From DASVWH01 sp036389715 (lineage in GTDB: Bacteria; Acidobacteriota; Blastocatellia; Pyrinomonadales; Pyrinomonadaceae), in the NCBI GenBank assembly GCA_036389715.1, contig DASVWH010000054.1, forward strand, positions 1 to 39,404: a stretch of 39,404 nt of DNA. The letters are read 5' to 3'. The stretch's first letter is position 1. The number at the start of each line of letters is the position of its first letter. Position numbers and translations under genes: made by a program. Below, piece by piece: positions 31,791 to 39,404 of the stretch. The notes beneath the pieces are model-generated. The model was given only the letters and a program-made list of their open reading frames with translations, did no database searches and had not been told where the DNA came from.

Positions 31791-32222
31791 TCATGCCCAT
31801 TCCAGCGCGCCCTTGCGCCAGGCGTAGTAGTAGCCGACGATCAGGATGCCGATGAAGACGAACATCTCGATGAGGGCGAATTTCGTGAACGAGAAATCAT
31901 CTCCCATGAAGATGATCGCCCACGGTAGCAGGAAAATCGTCTCGACATCGAAGATCAGAAAGAGCATCGCGACGATGTAGTAACGAACCGTGTAGCGGTC
32001 GTGCGCCTCCGTCTGCGGGTCGATCCCGCACTCGTAGGGCCGCATCTTGTCCTTGTTATAGTTGATGGGCCGCAGGAAACGCCCGGCGACAATCGGCAGC
32101 ACGGGAAAGACGACCGCGAAGACGAAAAAGATCATCACCGGCCAGTAGGCCGTCACGGGAGCGCCCATGTTCTGGGCCGAAGCTGTAGCCGTAGTTGCCT
32201 GGAGAAGAATCGCGCTCAGCAT
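31791..32222 (-). CDS. nuoA: NADH-quinone oxidoreductase subunit A
   Basis: NuoA is a three-helix membrane subunit near the quinone site. The 143-aa protein shows NYNKDKMRPYECGIDPQTEAHDRYTVRYYIVAMLFLIFDVETIFLLPWA (roughly residues 53-101), the strongest family signature, with conserved Glu and Asp residues and the Cys of ECG. The start is ATG at 32222 with GGAGG about 6 nt upstream; a much longer frame to 32504 is not NuoA-like and passes through the promoter. It is the first nuo gene, followed by nuoB. Confidence 0.96.
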   Translation of the reverse strand: MLSAILLQATTATASAQNMGAPVTAYWPVMIFFVFAVVFPVLPIVAGRFLRPINYNKDKMRPYECGIDPQTEAHDRYTVRYYIVAMLFLIFDVETIFLLPWAIIFMGDDFSFTKFALIEMFVFIGILIVGYYYAWRKGALEWA

Positions 32223-32298
32223 TAACTGCCTCCGTACCTGGCGCGACCGCGGGAATGGCCTGCGCAGGGGACCGGCGAATTGTCGAACCTGAAAAAAA

Positions 32299-32327
32299 AT
32301 TCTATTCGTCGCACGGTGTCTTGTCAA
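32299..32327 (-). promoter_or_regulatory. Promoter for nuoAB
   Basis: On the minus strand a perfect TTGACA (32322-32327), a 17-nt spacer and TAGAAT (32299-32304, 5 of 6) lie about 77 nt upstream of the nuoA ATG. This is the best sigma-70-type promoter in the window. Confidence 0.8.
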
Positions 32328-32415
32328 CGCATTCGTGTTGAAGCAAGGGGCGCGCGCGCTCGTCTTGCCGGGCGTCTCTGTCAGTCTGGAGGCCGGAGAA
32401 AGCGTCCCCGGCGAT

Positions 32416-32865
32416 TTACCTGGCCGCGAGTTTCTGGAAGGTCGAATCCCAGGCGTAACCGGCCAGAATCGCGGCTCTCTGGTCGGCCAGGCTCTGTCCG
32501 GCAAAGGCGATGATAATGATGCCGGTCAGGAGTGAGAACAGTCCGACGATCACGTAGGGCCTGATTTTCGGCCAGACCACGCTCCAATAGCTGGCTTGAC
32601 CTTCCAGACCCTGGCCGACGGGGGCAGGAACAGGCATCAAACGTCTGAGTATCGGCAGGACGATGCTCAGGAGAATGCCGAGCACACACCAGGGATAGTC
32701 CTGCTTCAAACTTTCGGTGAATGTTTTTTCCTTATTCGTACCGCTAGTCGCCGCCGGTTGTGTGTTTGCCGCAGTGTTTGCCGCGGACTGTCCGCCGGTT
32801 GACTGGCCGAGGGCTGCGGGCGCGGTAATCAAAATCAGAATTGAAACAGCAAAGAGGAGGCGCAT
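32416..32865 (-). CDS. Hypothetical membrane protein with signal peptide
   Basis: I do not recognise this 149-aa protein. It starts with a signal peptide (MRLLFAVSILILITAPAALG), then a Gln/Ala/Thr-rich stretch (STGGQSAANTAANTQPAATSG). Two hydrophobic helices follow, near residues 60-78 (CVLGILLSIVLPILRRLMP) and 105-125 (YVIVGLFSLLTGIIIIAFAG). AGGAGA upstream supports the ATG at 32865. It sits just upstream of nuoA on the same strand, but the nuoA promoter lies in the gap, so the link may be weak. Confidence 0.75.
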   Translation of the reverse strand: MRLLFAVSILILITAPAALGQSTGGQSAANTAANTQPAATSGTNKEKTFTESLKQDYPWCVLGILLSIVLPILRRLMPVPAPVGQGLEGQASYWSVVWPKIRPYVIVGLFSLLTGIIIIAFAGQSLADQRAAILAGYAWDSTFQKLAAR

Positions 32866-32915
32866 GGGGTTTAGTCTCCTGACCTGTGATGAGAGAGCAG
32901 GCCCCTTTTAATCCG

Positions 32916-32943
32916 TGCACCGCGATAAGTCAAATATTTATTG
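32916..32943 (-). promoter_or_regulatory. Candidate promoter for the hypothetical membrane protein
   Basis: On the minus strand TTGACT (32938-32943) and TTAAAA (32916-32921) are separated by 16 nt, about 50 nt upstream of the ATG at 32865. The -35 matches 5 of 6; the -10 is weak. Confidence 0.4.
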
Positions 32944-33056
32944 CCCGCGCCAGCGATGAACTCGCCGCGGTGATGAAAGGGTTACTCTTATGATGCGAGG
33001 TGCGGAGTGGAGTGTGCGGGCTGATGAACGGCTCAGAATCCGGCGAGACTTTAACT

Positions 33057-33554
33057 TTATCCCGCTTCGGCATGAGGCTGGCCGCCGAGCAGGGCGATGG
33101 CATGTGCGAGGACCGGCTTGACGACGGCGAAGCAGGCGCTGACGGCCGCGGGCGAGCCCGGCAGGTTGATTATCAACGCGCCGGAGCGAATGCCGCAGAC
33201 CGCGCGTGAAATCATGGCCATCGGCGTTTCCCTGAGCGTCTCGCTGCGCATGGCTTCTGCCAGGCCCGGCGCTTCCCTTTCGAGGACGGCCCGCGTCGCC
33301 TCCGGCGTATTATCGCGCGGCGCAAAGCCCGTCCCGCCGGTCGTCACGATCAGATTAATGTCGGGCCGCTCGGCATAAGCGCGCAGCTTTTCGGCCAGCG
33401 GGCTGAGATCATCCGACAGGATTTCCCTCGCTAAAATCTTCGCTCCCGCCGCGCTCAACAATTCGACGAGCAGCGGGCCGGACTTATCCTCCTGCTCGCC
33501 GCGCGTGCAACGGTCGCTGACCGTGATGACGACTGCGCGTATCTCAACAGACAT
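33057..33554 (-). CDS. mogA: MogA/MoaB family molybdopterin adenylyltransferase
   Basis: Proteins of this family adenylylate molybdopterin before molybdenum insertion. The 165-aa protein has TVSDRCTRGEQEDKSGP near residues 11-27, the active-site loop TTGGTGFAPRDNTPEAT (71-87) and INLPGSPAAV near 145. The length and the GGTG motif fit MogA or MoaB, which are hard to separate by sequence alone. No other molybdenum cofactor gene is in the window. The start ATG follows repeat R10 directly on the same strand. Confidence 0.9.
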   Translation of the reverse strand: MSVEIRAVVITVSDRCTRGEQEDKSGPLLVELLSAAGAKILAREILSDDLSPLAEKLRAYAERPDINLIVTTGGTGFAPRDNTPEATRAVLEREAPGLAEAMRSETLRETPMAMISRAVCGIRSGALIINLPGSPAAVSACFAVVKPVLAHAIALLGGQPHAEAG

Positions 33555-33558
33555 AAGA

Positions 33559-33669
33559 GTAAGCAGTAAGCAGTGAGCAGCAAGCGGTGAGCAGTAGTAA
33601 ATAGTGAGCAGCTGGAGCTAAGCAGTTCTTCTTTCTTTTACTGCTCACTGCTCACTGCTTACTGCTCAC
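33559..33669. repeat. Heptad inverted-repeat element R10 (GTAAGCA type), CoA-binding gene to mogA
   Basis: The left arm from 33559 is GTAAGCA, GTAAGCA, GTGAGCA, GCAAGCG, GTGAGCA (to 33593), with another GTGAGCA at 33604-33610. The right arm 33642-33669 is TGCTCAC, TGCTCAC, TGCTTAC, TGCTCAC. The last unit contains the TGA stop codon of the CoA-binding gene (33666-33668), so the element has grown into the gene end. Confidence 0.9.
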
Positions 33670-34073
33670 TTATTCCTGATATGTTCTTTGAGCCAGCAGC
33701 GGTCCATGACGACGAGCAGGCCCGCGTCCTGCGCGCGGCGCGCGGCGGCGGCGTCAATGACGCCTTCCTGTAGCCAGACGGCCCTGGCCCCAATCCTGAT
33801 CGCTTCGTCAACTACCGCGCCCGCGTCCTCGGAGCGCCGGAAGATGTCAACGAGGTCTATCTTGACCGGCACGTCGGCCAGCGCGGCGTAGGACTGCTCG
33901 CCTAAGACCTTCTCTTCGTTAGGGTTAACGGGAATCACCTTGTAGCCTTCGCGCTTCATGTAACCGGCCACGCTGTTGGAAGCACGCGAGGGATTCGACG
34001 ACAGACCGACGACGGCAATCGTCCGGCAATCTTCCAGAATTTTGCTGATGGTCTCTCTGCTATTGATTTCCAT
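33666..34073 (-). CDS. CoA-binding protein (YccU-like)
   Basis: This 135-aa protein has the Rossmann-type CoA-binding domain seen in YccU and succinyl-CoA synthetase alpha. TIAVVGLSSNPSRASNSVAGYM near residues 18-39 is the nucleotide-binding glycine loop. YKVIPVNPNEEKVLG near 44-58 and AVWLQEGVIDAAAARRAQDAGLLVVMDRCW near 98-127 complete the fold. The precise role is unknown. It starts 30 nt after the carB stop and is probably cotranscribed with it. Its own stop codon lies in repeat R10. Confidence 0.9.
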   Translation of the reverse strand: MEINSRETISKILEDCRTIAVVGLSSNPSRASNSVAGYMKREGYKVIPVNPNEEKVLGEQSYAALADVPVKIDLVDIFRRSEDAGAVVDEAIRIGARAVWLQEGVIDAAAARRAQDAGLLVVMDRCWLKEHIRNK

Positions 34074-34103
34074 CTTGAGAAAGCCTCTCCCTGTTCTCTT
34101 GAA

Positions 34104-37100
34104 TTAATGATGAGCGGAACTGCCGACCTCGTGCAATTCTTGCAGCGAGTGAACGCTGACCGCATCGCCGAGCGCCTGCGAGCTGAGGGCTTCGACAATC
34201 GCCTGCGCGCCCGTCATCGTCGTCACGCACGGGACGTTGTATTGCAGGGCGGCGCGGCGAATGGCCTGCTCGTCGAAATGCGAAGCGCGGCCGAGCGGCG
34301 TGTTGATAATCAGCGCAATCTCGCCGCTCTTGATGTGGTCAACGATATTGGGGCGGCCTTCGTTGACCTTGAAGACGGTCTCTATCTTGAGCCCGACTTC
34401 GCGCAAGCGTTCCGCCGTGCCGAAGGTTGCGACCAGGTTGAAGCCCAGACGCACGAGGCGGCGCGCGAGCAGGGCCGCCTGGCCCTTGTCGCCGTCGTTG
34501 ACGCTGATGAACGCCGTCCCGCTCAGCGGCAGCTTGAGCCCGGCTCCCATCATCGCCTTCGCGTAGGCTTCGCCGAAGGTTTCGCCGATGCCCATGACCT
34601 CGCCCGTCGAGTGCATTTCGGGACTCAGGATCGGGTCAACGCCGGGGAACTTGACGAACGGGAAGACCGGCGACTTGATGAAGAATCGCCCGTTGCCGGT
34701 GAGCGTCGCGGTCAGGTCTTCGGGCAGCTCAAATTCCGCGAGCGAGCGGCCCGCCATCACGAGCGCGGCGATGCGCGCCAGCGGCACGCCCGTCGCCTTC
34801 GAGACGAACGGCACGGTGCGCGACGCGCGCGGGTTCACTTCGAGCACGTAGACGCGATGGTCCTTGATCGCAAACTGGATGTTCATCAGGCCCCGGACAC
34901 GCAGCGCGCGCGCCAGCTCCTGCGTGTAGTGGCGCATCGTCTCCAGGTGCTCGGCGGCTATCCGCACGGGCGGCAGGACACAGCTCGAATCGCCCGAATG
35001 GATGCCTGCCTCTTCGATGTGCTCCTGGATACCGGCGACGACGCAGGTCTCCTCGTCGGCCAGCGCATCCACGTCGAACTCTGCGGCGCGCTCCAGGAAC
35101 TTATCAATCAGGACGGGACGGTCGGGCGAGAAATCAACGGCGGTGCGGACATACTCGTCCAGGCTCTCCTCGTCGTAGACGATGACCATCGCGCGCCCGC
35201 CGAGCACGTAGCTCGGGCGCACAAGCACGGGGTAACCGATCTCGCGCGCGATCTCTTTGGCCTCGGCGCTGGAAACAGCCGTGCCGTTTTCGGGCTGCGG
35301 AATGCCCAGTTTGGTGAGCAGCGCGCCGAAGCGTTTGCGGTCTTCGGCGAGGTCTATGCAGTCGGGCGCCGTGCCGATGATGGGCACGCCCGCCTCGTGC
35401 AGCCGCATCGCCAGGTTAAGCGGCGTCTGCCCGCCGAACTGCACGATGACGCCCTCCGGCTTCTCCAGGTCGATGATGTTCATCACGTCTTCAAACGTCA
35501 GCGGCTCGAAGTAGAGGCGGTCGGAGGTATCGTAATCGGTCGAGACTGTCTCGGGGTTGCAGTTGACCATGATCGTCTCAAAGCCCGCGTCGCGGAGCGC
35601 GAACGCCGCATGGCAGCAGCAGTAATCGAACTCTATGCCCTGCCCGATGCGATTCGGCCCCGAGCCTAAAATCATGATCTTGCGCGCGGAGGTCGGGGCG
35701 GCCTCGTCCTCCTCTTCGTAGGTCGAGTAGAGATAGGGAGTAAATGACTCGAACTCCGCGCCGCAGGTATCAACGCGCTTGTAGACGGGCACGAGCCCGA
35801 GCGACTTGCGATGAGCGCGCACCTCGTCTTCCGAACGCTCGGTCAGGTAGGCCAGCCTGCGGTCCGACAGGCCCGCAGCCTTGGCCGCGTGCAGGACTTC
35901 AAACGGCACGTCTTCGAGGCGTCGCCCGTCAATCCGCGCCTGAATCAGCATCACGTCCTGAAGCTGTTCGAGAAACCAGGGGTCAACGCGCGAGAGACGA
36001 TAGATTTCCGGGATGGTCCAGCCGTGCTGCAAGGCGTAGGTCAGGTAGGAGAAGCGCTGCGAGTTGGGGCGTGCCAGCTTGCGCTGCAATTCGTCGTCCG
36101 AGACGCCCTTGAGACGCAGCGGCTTGACCGATTCGAGCGAGCGCAAGCCTTTGAAGAGCGCCTCCTTGAAAGTGCGGCCGATGGCCATCACTTCGCCGAC
36201 AGACTTCATCTGCGTCCCGAGCACGTCCTCGGCCTCGCGGAACTTCTCGAAGTTCCACTTCGGAATCTTGGCGACGACGTAATCAATCGTCGGCTCGAAG
36301 GAGGCGGGCGTTTTCTTCGTGATGTCGTTCGGGATTTCGTCTAAGGTGTAGCCGACCGCGAGCTTGGCCGCAATCTTGGCAATCGGAAACCCCGTCGCCT
36401 TGGAGGCCAGCGCCGACGAGCGCGAGACGCGCGGGTTCATCTCGATAATCCGAATCTCGCCGTTCTCGGGATTGACGGCGAACTGGATGTTCGACCCGCC
36501 CGTCTCGACGCCGACCTTGCGGATGATGGTGATGGCCATGTCGCGCAGCCGCTGGTACTCGACATCAGAGAGCGTCTGCGCCGGGGCAACCGTGATCGAA
36601 TCGCCCGTATGGACGCCCATCGGGTCGAAGTTTTCAATCGAGCAGATGATGACGACGTTATCCGCCAGGTCGCGCATCACTTCCAGCTCGAACTCTTTCC
36701 AGCCGAGAATGGATTCCTCGATCAGGACTTCGTGAATGGGCGAGGCGGCCAACCCGTTGCGCACTATCTCTTCAAACTCTTCCGGGTTAAAGGCAATGCC
36801 GCCGCCCGTGCCGCCCAGAGTAAAAGACGGGCGGATGATGGCCGGGTACTCCGTCTCCTTGACCAGCTCTTCGGCTTCGGCCCAGGAGGTCGCAAAGCCG
36901 CCGCGCGGCATCGGCAATCCCTCTTCTTCCATCGCCCGCTTGAAGAGCCGCCGGTCCTCGGCGATCTTCACGGCTTCGCGCTTGGCGCCGATCATCTCGA
37001 CGCCGTAGCGTTCGAGCACGCCCGCGTCCGCCAGCGCGATGGCGAGATTGAGCGCCGTCTGCCCGCCGACGGTCGGGAGCAGGGCGTCGGGCCGCTCGCG

Positions 37101-37337
37101 CTTGATGATGGCCGTCAGGGTTTCGACCGTCAGCGGCTCGATATAGGTCTTGTTGGCGGTCTCCGGGTCGGTCATGATCGTCGCCGGATTCGAGTTGACG
37201 AGGATAATCTCGTAACCCTCCTGCCTCAGAGCGCGGCACGCCTGCGTCCCCGAATAATCGAACTCCGCGGCCTGCCCGATGACAATCGGCCCCGACCCGA
37301 TCAATAGAATTTTGCGAATGTCTGTGCGTTTGGGCAT
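34104..37337 (-). CDS. carB: Carbamoyl-phosphate synthase large subunit
   Basis: CarB makes carbamoyl phosphate from bicarbonate, ammonia (from CarA) and two ATP, feeding arginine and pyrimidine synthesis. The 1077-aa length is typical. Two homologous ATP-grasp halves begin at KILLIGSGPIVIGQAAEFDYSG (residues 9-30) and KIMILGSGPNRIGQGIEFDYCC (near 553). Each shows the FTLGGTGGG or YVLGGRAM glycine loop and the EMNPR or EVNPR motif. An oligomerisation domain lies between them, and the C-terminal 140 residues form the MGS-like allosteric domain (ISVNDGDKGQAALLARRL onward). carA is not in the window. A TATAAT sits at 37392-37397 on the minus strand, with no clear -35. Confidence 0.97.
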   Translation of the reverse strand: MPKRTDIRKILLIGSGPIVIGQAAEFDYSGTQACRALRQEGYEIILVNSNPATIMTDPETANKTYIEPLTVETLTAIIKRERPDALLPTVGGQTALNLAIALADAGVLERYGVEMIGAKREAVKIAEDRRLFKRAMEEEGLPMPRGGFATSWAEAEELVKETEYPAIIRPSFTLGGTGGGIAFNPEEFEEIVRNGLAASPIHEVLIEESILGWKEFELEVMRDLADNVVIICSIENFDPMGVHTGDSITVAPAQTLSDVEYQRLRDMAITIIRKVGVETGGSNIQFAVNPENGEIRIIEMNPRVSRSSALASKATGFPIAKIAAKLAVGYTLDEIPNDITKKTPASFEPTIDYVVAKIPKWNFEKFREAEDVLGTQMKSVGEVMAIGRTFKEALFKGLRSLESVKPLRLKGVSDDELQRKLARPNSQRFSYLTYALQHGWTIPEIYRLSRVDPWFLEQLQDVMLIQARIDGRRLEDVPFEVLHAAKAAGLSDRRLAYLTERSEDEVRAHRKSLGLVPVYKRVDTCGAEFESFTPYLYSTYEEEDEAAPTSARKIMILGSGPNRIGQGIEFDYCCCHAAFALRDAGFETIMVNCNPETVSTDYDTSDRLYFEPLTFEDVMNIIDLEKPEGVIVQFGGQTPLNLAMRLHEAGVPIIGTAPDCIDLAEDRKRFGALLTKLGIPQPENGTAVSSAEAKEIAREIGYPVLVRPSYVLGGRAMVIVYDEESLDEYVRTAVDFSPDRPVLIDKFLERAAEFDVDALADEETCVVAGIQEHIEEAGIHSGDSSCVLPPVRIAAEHLETMRHYTQELARALRVRGLMNIQFAIKDHRVYVLEVNPRASRTVPFVSKATGVPLARIAALVMAGRSLAEFELPEDLTATLTGNGRFFIKSPVFPFVKFPGVDPILSPEMHSTGEVMGIGETFGEAYAKAMMGAGLKLPLSGTAFISVNDGDKGQAALLARRLVRLGFNLVATFGTAERLREVGLKIETVFKVNEGRPNIVDHIKSGEIALIINTPLGRASHFDEQAIRRAALQYNVPCVTTMTGAQAIVEALSSQALGDAVSVHSLQELHEVGSSAHH

Positions 37338-37391
37338 GAGCTATAAGGCCGTTTCCTGATACCGTCTATTTACCTGTCTCGAATTCGAGCC

Positions 37392-37397
37392 ATTATA
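37392..37397 (-). promoter_or_regulatory. Candidate carB -10 box
   Basis: On the minus strand a perfect TATAAT (37392-37397) lies about 54 nt upstream of the carB ATG. No good -35 is found 16-18 nt further upstream. Confidence 0.4.
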
Positions 37398-37465
37398 CAT
37401 AAGGCTTCCGGGGAGCACGAATGGCCTGGCTCTGCTCGCGCCGGGAGCGGCCGCGAGCGGGCAAC

Positions 37466-37496
37466 AAAAAGCCGACCCGGTGAAATTAAGGTCGGC
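37466..37496 (-). terminator. Terminator after the DnaC-like gene
   Basis: On the minus strand GCCGACC (37490-37496) pairs with 37471-37477 across a 12-nt loop, followed by TTTTT (37466-37470). It lies about 30 nt past the stop codon and separates the gene from carB. Confidence 0.8.
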
Positions 37497-37525
37497 GGCG
37501 TATCCGGGGACTATTCTCTTCACTT

Positions 37526-38323
37526 TTAAGGCTGCTGCGTGTCGAACTTCTTTCTGTAGTCGTCGCCTTCGATCTGGACTGTCTTGCACATCTCGAAGAG
37601 GCGGCTGCGCAGGCGCACGCCGATGCGGTCTTCGAGCGTCTCGTCGCGCTCGGTGCGGCGTCCGTCCAGATAGTTGGTCGTGAAGATGGTCAGCTTCCGG
37701 TCGTTGTAGCGCGTGTTGATGATCTGCATCATCGTGTCTCTGACCCAGTCGGTCGGCTTCGACGCGCCCAGCTCGTCCAGCACCAGGACCTCCGCCTCGA
37801 AGACAGGCGCAAGCACTTTCAACTCCGAGGTCTGCGAGATCGGGTTGTAAGAGTTCTGTATCTCTTTCAGCAGCGAGCCGAACTCGTAGAAGACGCAGCC
37901 GACGCCCTTCTCGATCAACCCGCGCAGGATGGCCACCGAGAGATGAGTCTTGCCGACGCCGACCGTCCCCATGAAGACCAGCCCGCGGTCAACGGCCGGA
38001 TACTCGCGCACCAGCCGGAAAGCATAATTGAAGGCCCGCAGCTGTGTGCCGTTGCCTTTAGCCGGATAGTAGTTGTGCAAAGAGCATTGATCGTAGCGGC
38101 GCGGAATGCGCGCGGCCGCGACCAGCTTTGCCTGCGTATCATGCGTGCGGCAGCGGCAGCGACGTGCGCCCTTGCCCGCGACGACCTCCATCCCGGACCC
38201 GAAGCAGAAAGGACAGACGGCAGGCTCGCCGCCCGCAAAAGTCTGCTCTTGCGCTTGAGACTCTTCGGGCTCCGTGTCCGGCACGGCGAAGAGCGGATGA
38301 ATTTTGGCGTTGTCCGACGACAT
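37526..38323 (-). CDS. DnaC/IstB-like AAA+ ATPase (putative helicase loader)
   Basis: This 265-aa protein has an N-terminal zinc-binding motif (CPFC at 37-40, CRC at 56-58) followed by an AAA+ domain. Walker A is GTVGVGKTH (119-127), Walker B is VLVLDELGA (178-186), the sensor is FTTNY and the Arg finger region is RIGVRLRSRLFEM. It resembles DnaC, DnaI and IstB proteins, which load the replicative helicase or assist transposition. No transposase is adjacent, so a replication role is more likely. The ATG at 38323 is chosen because the promoter at 38450-38477 lies upstream of it; a longer frame to a GTG at 38491 would begin upstream of that promoter. Confidence 0.85.
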   Translation of the reverse strand: MSSDNAKIHPLFAVPDTEPEESQAQEQTFAGGEPAVCPFCFGSGMEVVAGKGARRCRCRTHDTQAKLVAAARIPRRYDQCSLHNYYPAKGNGTQLRAFNYAFRLVREYPAVDRGLVFMGTVGVGKTHLSVAILRGLIEKGVGCVFYEFGSLLKEIQNSYNPISQTSELKVLAPVFEAEVLVLDELGASKPTDWVRDTMMQIINTRYNDRKLTIFTTNYLDGRRTERDETLEDRIGVRLRSRLFEMCKTVQIEGDDYRKKFDTQQP

Positions 38324-38675
38324 TCGACGCGAGAAAGATGCTAGCGAGACTGTTCTATTACTTTCCAGCCGCGAGGATAAACTGCGGGTCGCGGCCTTCG
38401 GATGATGCCTCCCGAAATCTCCCCTAACAACTTTCCGGAAGCGCGGCGGATTATAGCACCCCTCGCAGAGATTGCAAGGGTCTTCCAACACCCCATCAAA
38501 AGAGGCCGTAATTTAGAATCTTAATGTCGGCGATCGAGCATCCGGCGACAATATTTCGAGCGCCGGAGCAAAACTTCTTGAGGCAACGCGCGCAGTCTTA
38601 CAGGGAAAATAGGCGTAACACCGTAACACCGCAGCACCCGCCAGCGGGAATTTTAAAGACGACAATCGAGCTTCC
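38324..38675. other. Intergenic region upstream of the DnaC-like gene
   Basis: This 352-nt gap holds the promoter at 38450-38477 and a short tandem octad, GTAACACC, GTAACACC, GCAGCACC, at 38615-38638. That octad has no inverted partner, unlike R1-R10. I see no gene and no clear terminator for the FG-GAP-like gene. Confidence 0.5.
38450..38477 (-). promoter_or_regulatory. Promoter for the DnaC-like gene
   Basis: On the minus strand TTGCAA (38472-38477) and a perfect TATAAT (38450-38455) are separated by 16 nt, about 127 nt upstream of the chosen ATG. Confidence 0.6.
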
Positions 38676-39404
38676 CTAGTAAACCTCTCCGCCCATCTCG
38701 CTCGCGCATTTGAGCCCGCCGCCGACGTAGATGCTCTGCCAGTGTCCGCGGCGCTTCTTGTAAATAGTGTAGCTGAAATCATTGGTGCTGCGCGGGTCGT
38801 TGCCGGAAGTAATGACTTCGGAGATGCCGTCGCCGTCGAGGTCTATGCCGTCAACAAACTGATGATAGCGCTGGTCGTCCCCGTATTTGTCCCGGCTCTT
38901 ATGAAAGAGGAGGAGGGTCGGTTTGAACCCGCCCCCTTGGGGCTCGGCGATGATGAAGAGCGTGTGCTGGGATTTCGCGCCCGTGCCGTAGAAGCCTATC
39001 AACTCGGCGCGGCCGTCGCCGTTCAGGTCCGCGGCGTGCAGGCTGTTAAGAGCGCCCTGCTCGACGGGGTCGTCCAGGCCGTTGCGCCGAAAGATAGGGC
39101 TGACGAGCCTCATCATCGCTTTCGCCTCGGCATCCGTCGGCTCGCGCCGTGCGCTCGCTCTGCCCCGCAGTGAATCCGAATTGGTAGCCAGTGTCCCGCC
39201 CGCCCCCTCCATCTTCGCGGAGCCACTCACTTCGACTTCGGCCCCCATCGCGTCGCAGGCGTTCAATTTTTTGACCGTCACACTCCCGGCCTCCGCGCCG
39301 TCGGAGAGCAGGCGGTACTGTTGCCCCGGACGATAATAAGTGTCCGCGAATCGCCGCCGCGCGGCCTTCATGCGGATGGTCGGCGGGGCGACGTATCGCG
39401 CGCC
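38676..39404 (-). CDS. FG-GAP/VCBS-like repeat protein, C-terminal part (5' end outside window)
   Basis: The minus-strand frame is open from the stop at 38676 to the window edge (242 residues). An internal ATG at 39371 exists, but the frame continues upstream of it without a stop, so the true N-terminus is probably outside. The C-terminal half carries two calcium-binding-type loops, DLNGDGRAELIGFY and DLDGDGISEVITSG, as in FG-GAP or VCBS beta-propeller repeats. One Cys is near residue 50 and another near the C-terminus. The family is usually extracellular or periplasmic, but no signal peptide can be judged here. The substrate or binding partner is unknown. Confidence 0.7.
   Translation of the reverse strand, partial: GARYVAPPTIRMKAARRRFADTYYRPGQQYRLLSDGAEAGSVTVKKLNACDAMGAEVEVSGSAKMEGAGGTLATNSDSLRGRASARREPTDAEAKAMMRLVSPIFRRNGLDDPVEQGALNSLHAADLNGDGRAELIGFYGTGAKSQHTLFIIAEPQGGGFKPTLLLFHKSRDKYGDDQRYHQFVDGIDLDGDGISEVITSGNDPRSTNDFSYTIYKKRRGHWQSIYVGGGLKCASEMGGEVY

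Noticed and set aside
32223..32504. Longer NuoA
   Set aside because: The extension is not membrane-like, contains the promoter at 32299-32327, and a GGAGG site lies before the ATG at 32222.
2650..33669. CRISPR array interpretation of the repeat elements
   Set aside because: Units are only 7-8 nt, there are no unique spacers, and the arms are inverted copies. No cas gene is present.
38324..38491. Longer DnaC-like protein starting at 38491
   Set aside because: The frame begins with GTG and lies upstream of a good promoter (38450-38477), so it would not be transcribed as a leader. The added residues are not conserved-looking.
1..39404. Insertion sequences, tRNA or rRNA genes
   Set aside because: No transposase, terminal repeat pair with target duplication, or RNA gene pattern was recognised. 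The IstB-like ATPase at 37526-38323 has no partner transposase.

Overview
The window is GC-rich DNA from a diderm bacterium. Lipid A and Kdo genes (waaA, lpxK) point to an LPS outer membrane. The EF-P type with a PGNLR tip, the long alanine/proline-rich tails and inserts, and a zinc-ribbon Ser/Thr kinase fit Acidobacteriota, perhaps Blastocatellia. This placement is inference from protein character only; no rRNA or tRNA gene was seen.

Layout. 1-5.2 kb: the 5' part of hrcA on the minus strand, then a plus-strand run of a SprT-like metalloprotease, efp, waaA and lpxK. 5.2-13.5 kb, all minus: a Ser/Thr kinase, a secreted protein with two LecA-like domains, a membrane-sector ATP synthase cluster (atpZ-like, atpI-like, atpB, atpE), a radical SAM protein and a membrane glycosyltransferase. 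13.7-26.6 kb, minus: nuoC, D, H, I, J, K, L, M, N, with an 83-aa ORF between nuoC and nuoD and an AllA-like protein between nuoD and nuoH. 26.8-30.9 kb, plus: rpmE, a DUF1385 protein, a Uma2 nuclease-like protein, prfA and a histidine phosphatase. 31.0-39.4 kb, minus: nuoB, nuoA, a small secreted or membrane protein, mogA/moaB, a CoA-binding protein, carB, a DnaC-like ATPase and the 3' part of an FG-GAP-like protein.

The respiratory genes dominate. Eleven complex I subunits are present, but nuoE, nuoF and nuoG (the NADH-oxidising module) are absent, and nuoAB is separated from nuoC-N by a plus-strand cassette. Each half has its own good sigma-70-type promoter. The F0 genes lack atpF and all F1 genes.

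The most unusual feature is a family of intercistronic inverted-repeat elements. Each is made of tandem 7-nt (sometimes 8-nt) units on one side and the reverse complement of those units on the other, around a short core. At least ten clear copies and one degenerate copy occur here. All lie between codirectional neighbouring genes and fill nearly the whole gap from stop codon to start codon. The unit sequence differs between loci (AGTTTTC, GTGATGA, GTAAGCA, AAGTTCA, TCATTTAG) while the architecture is kept.
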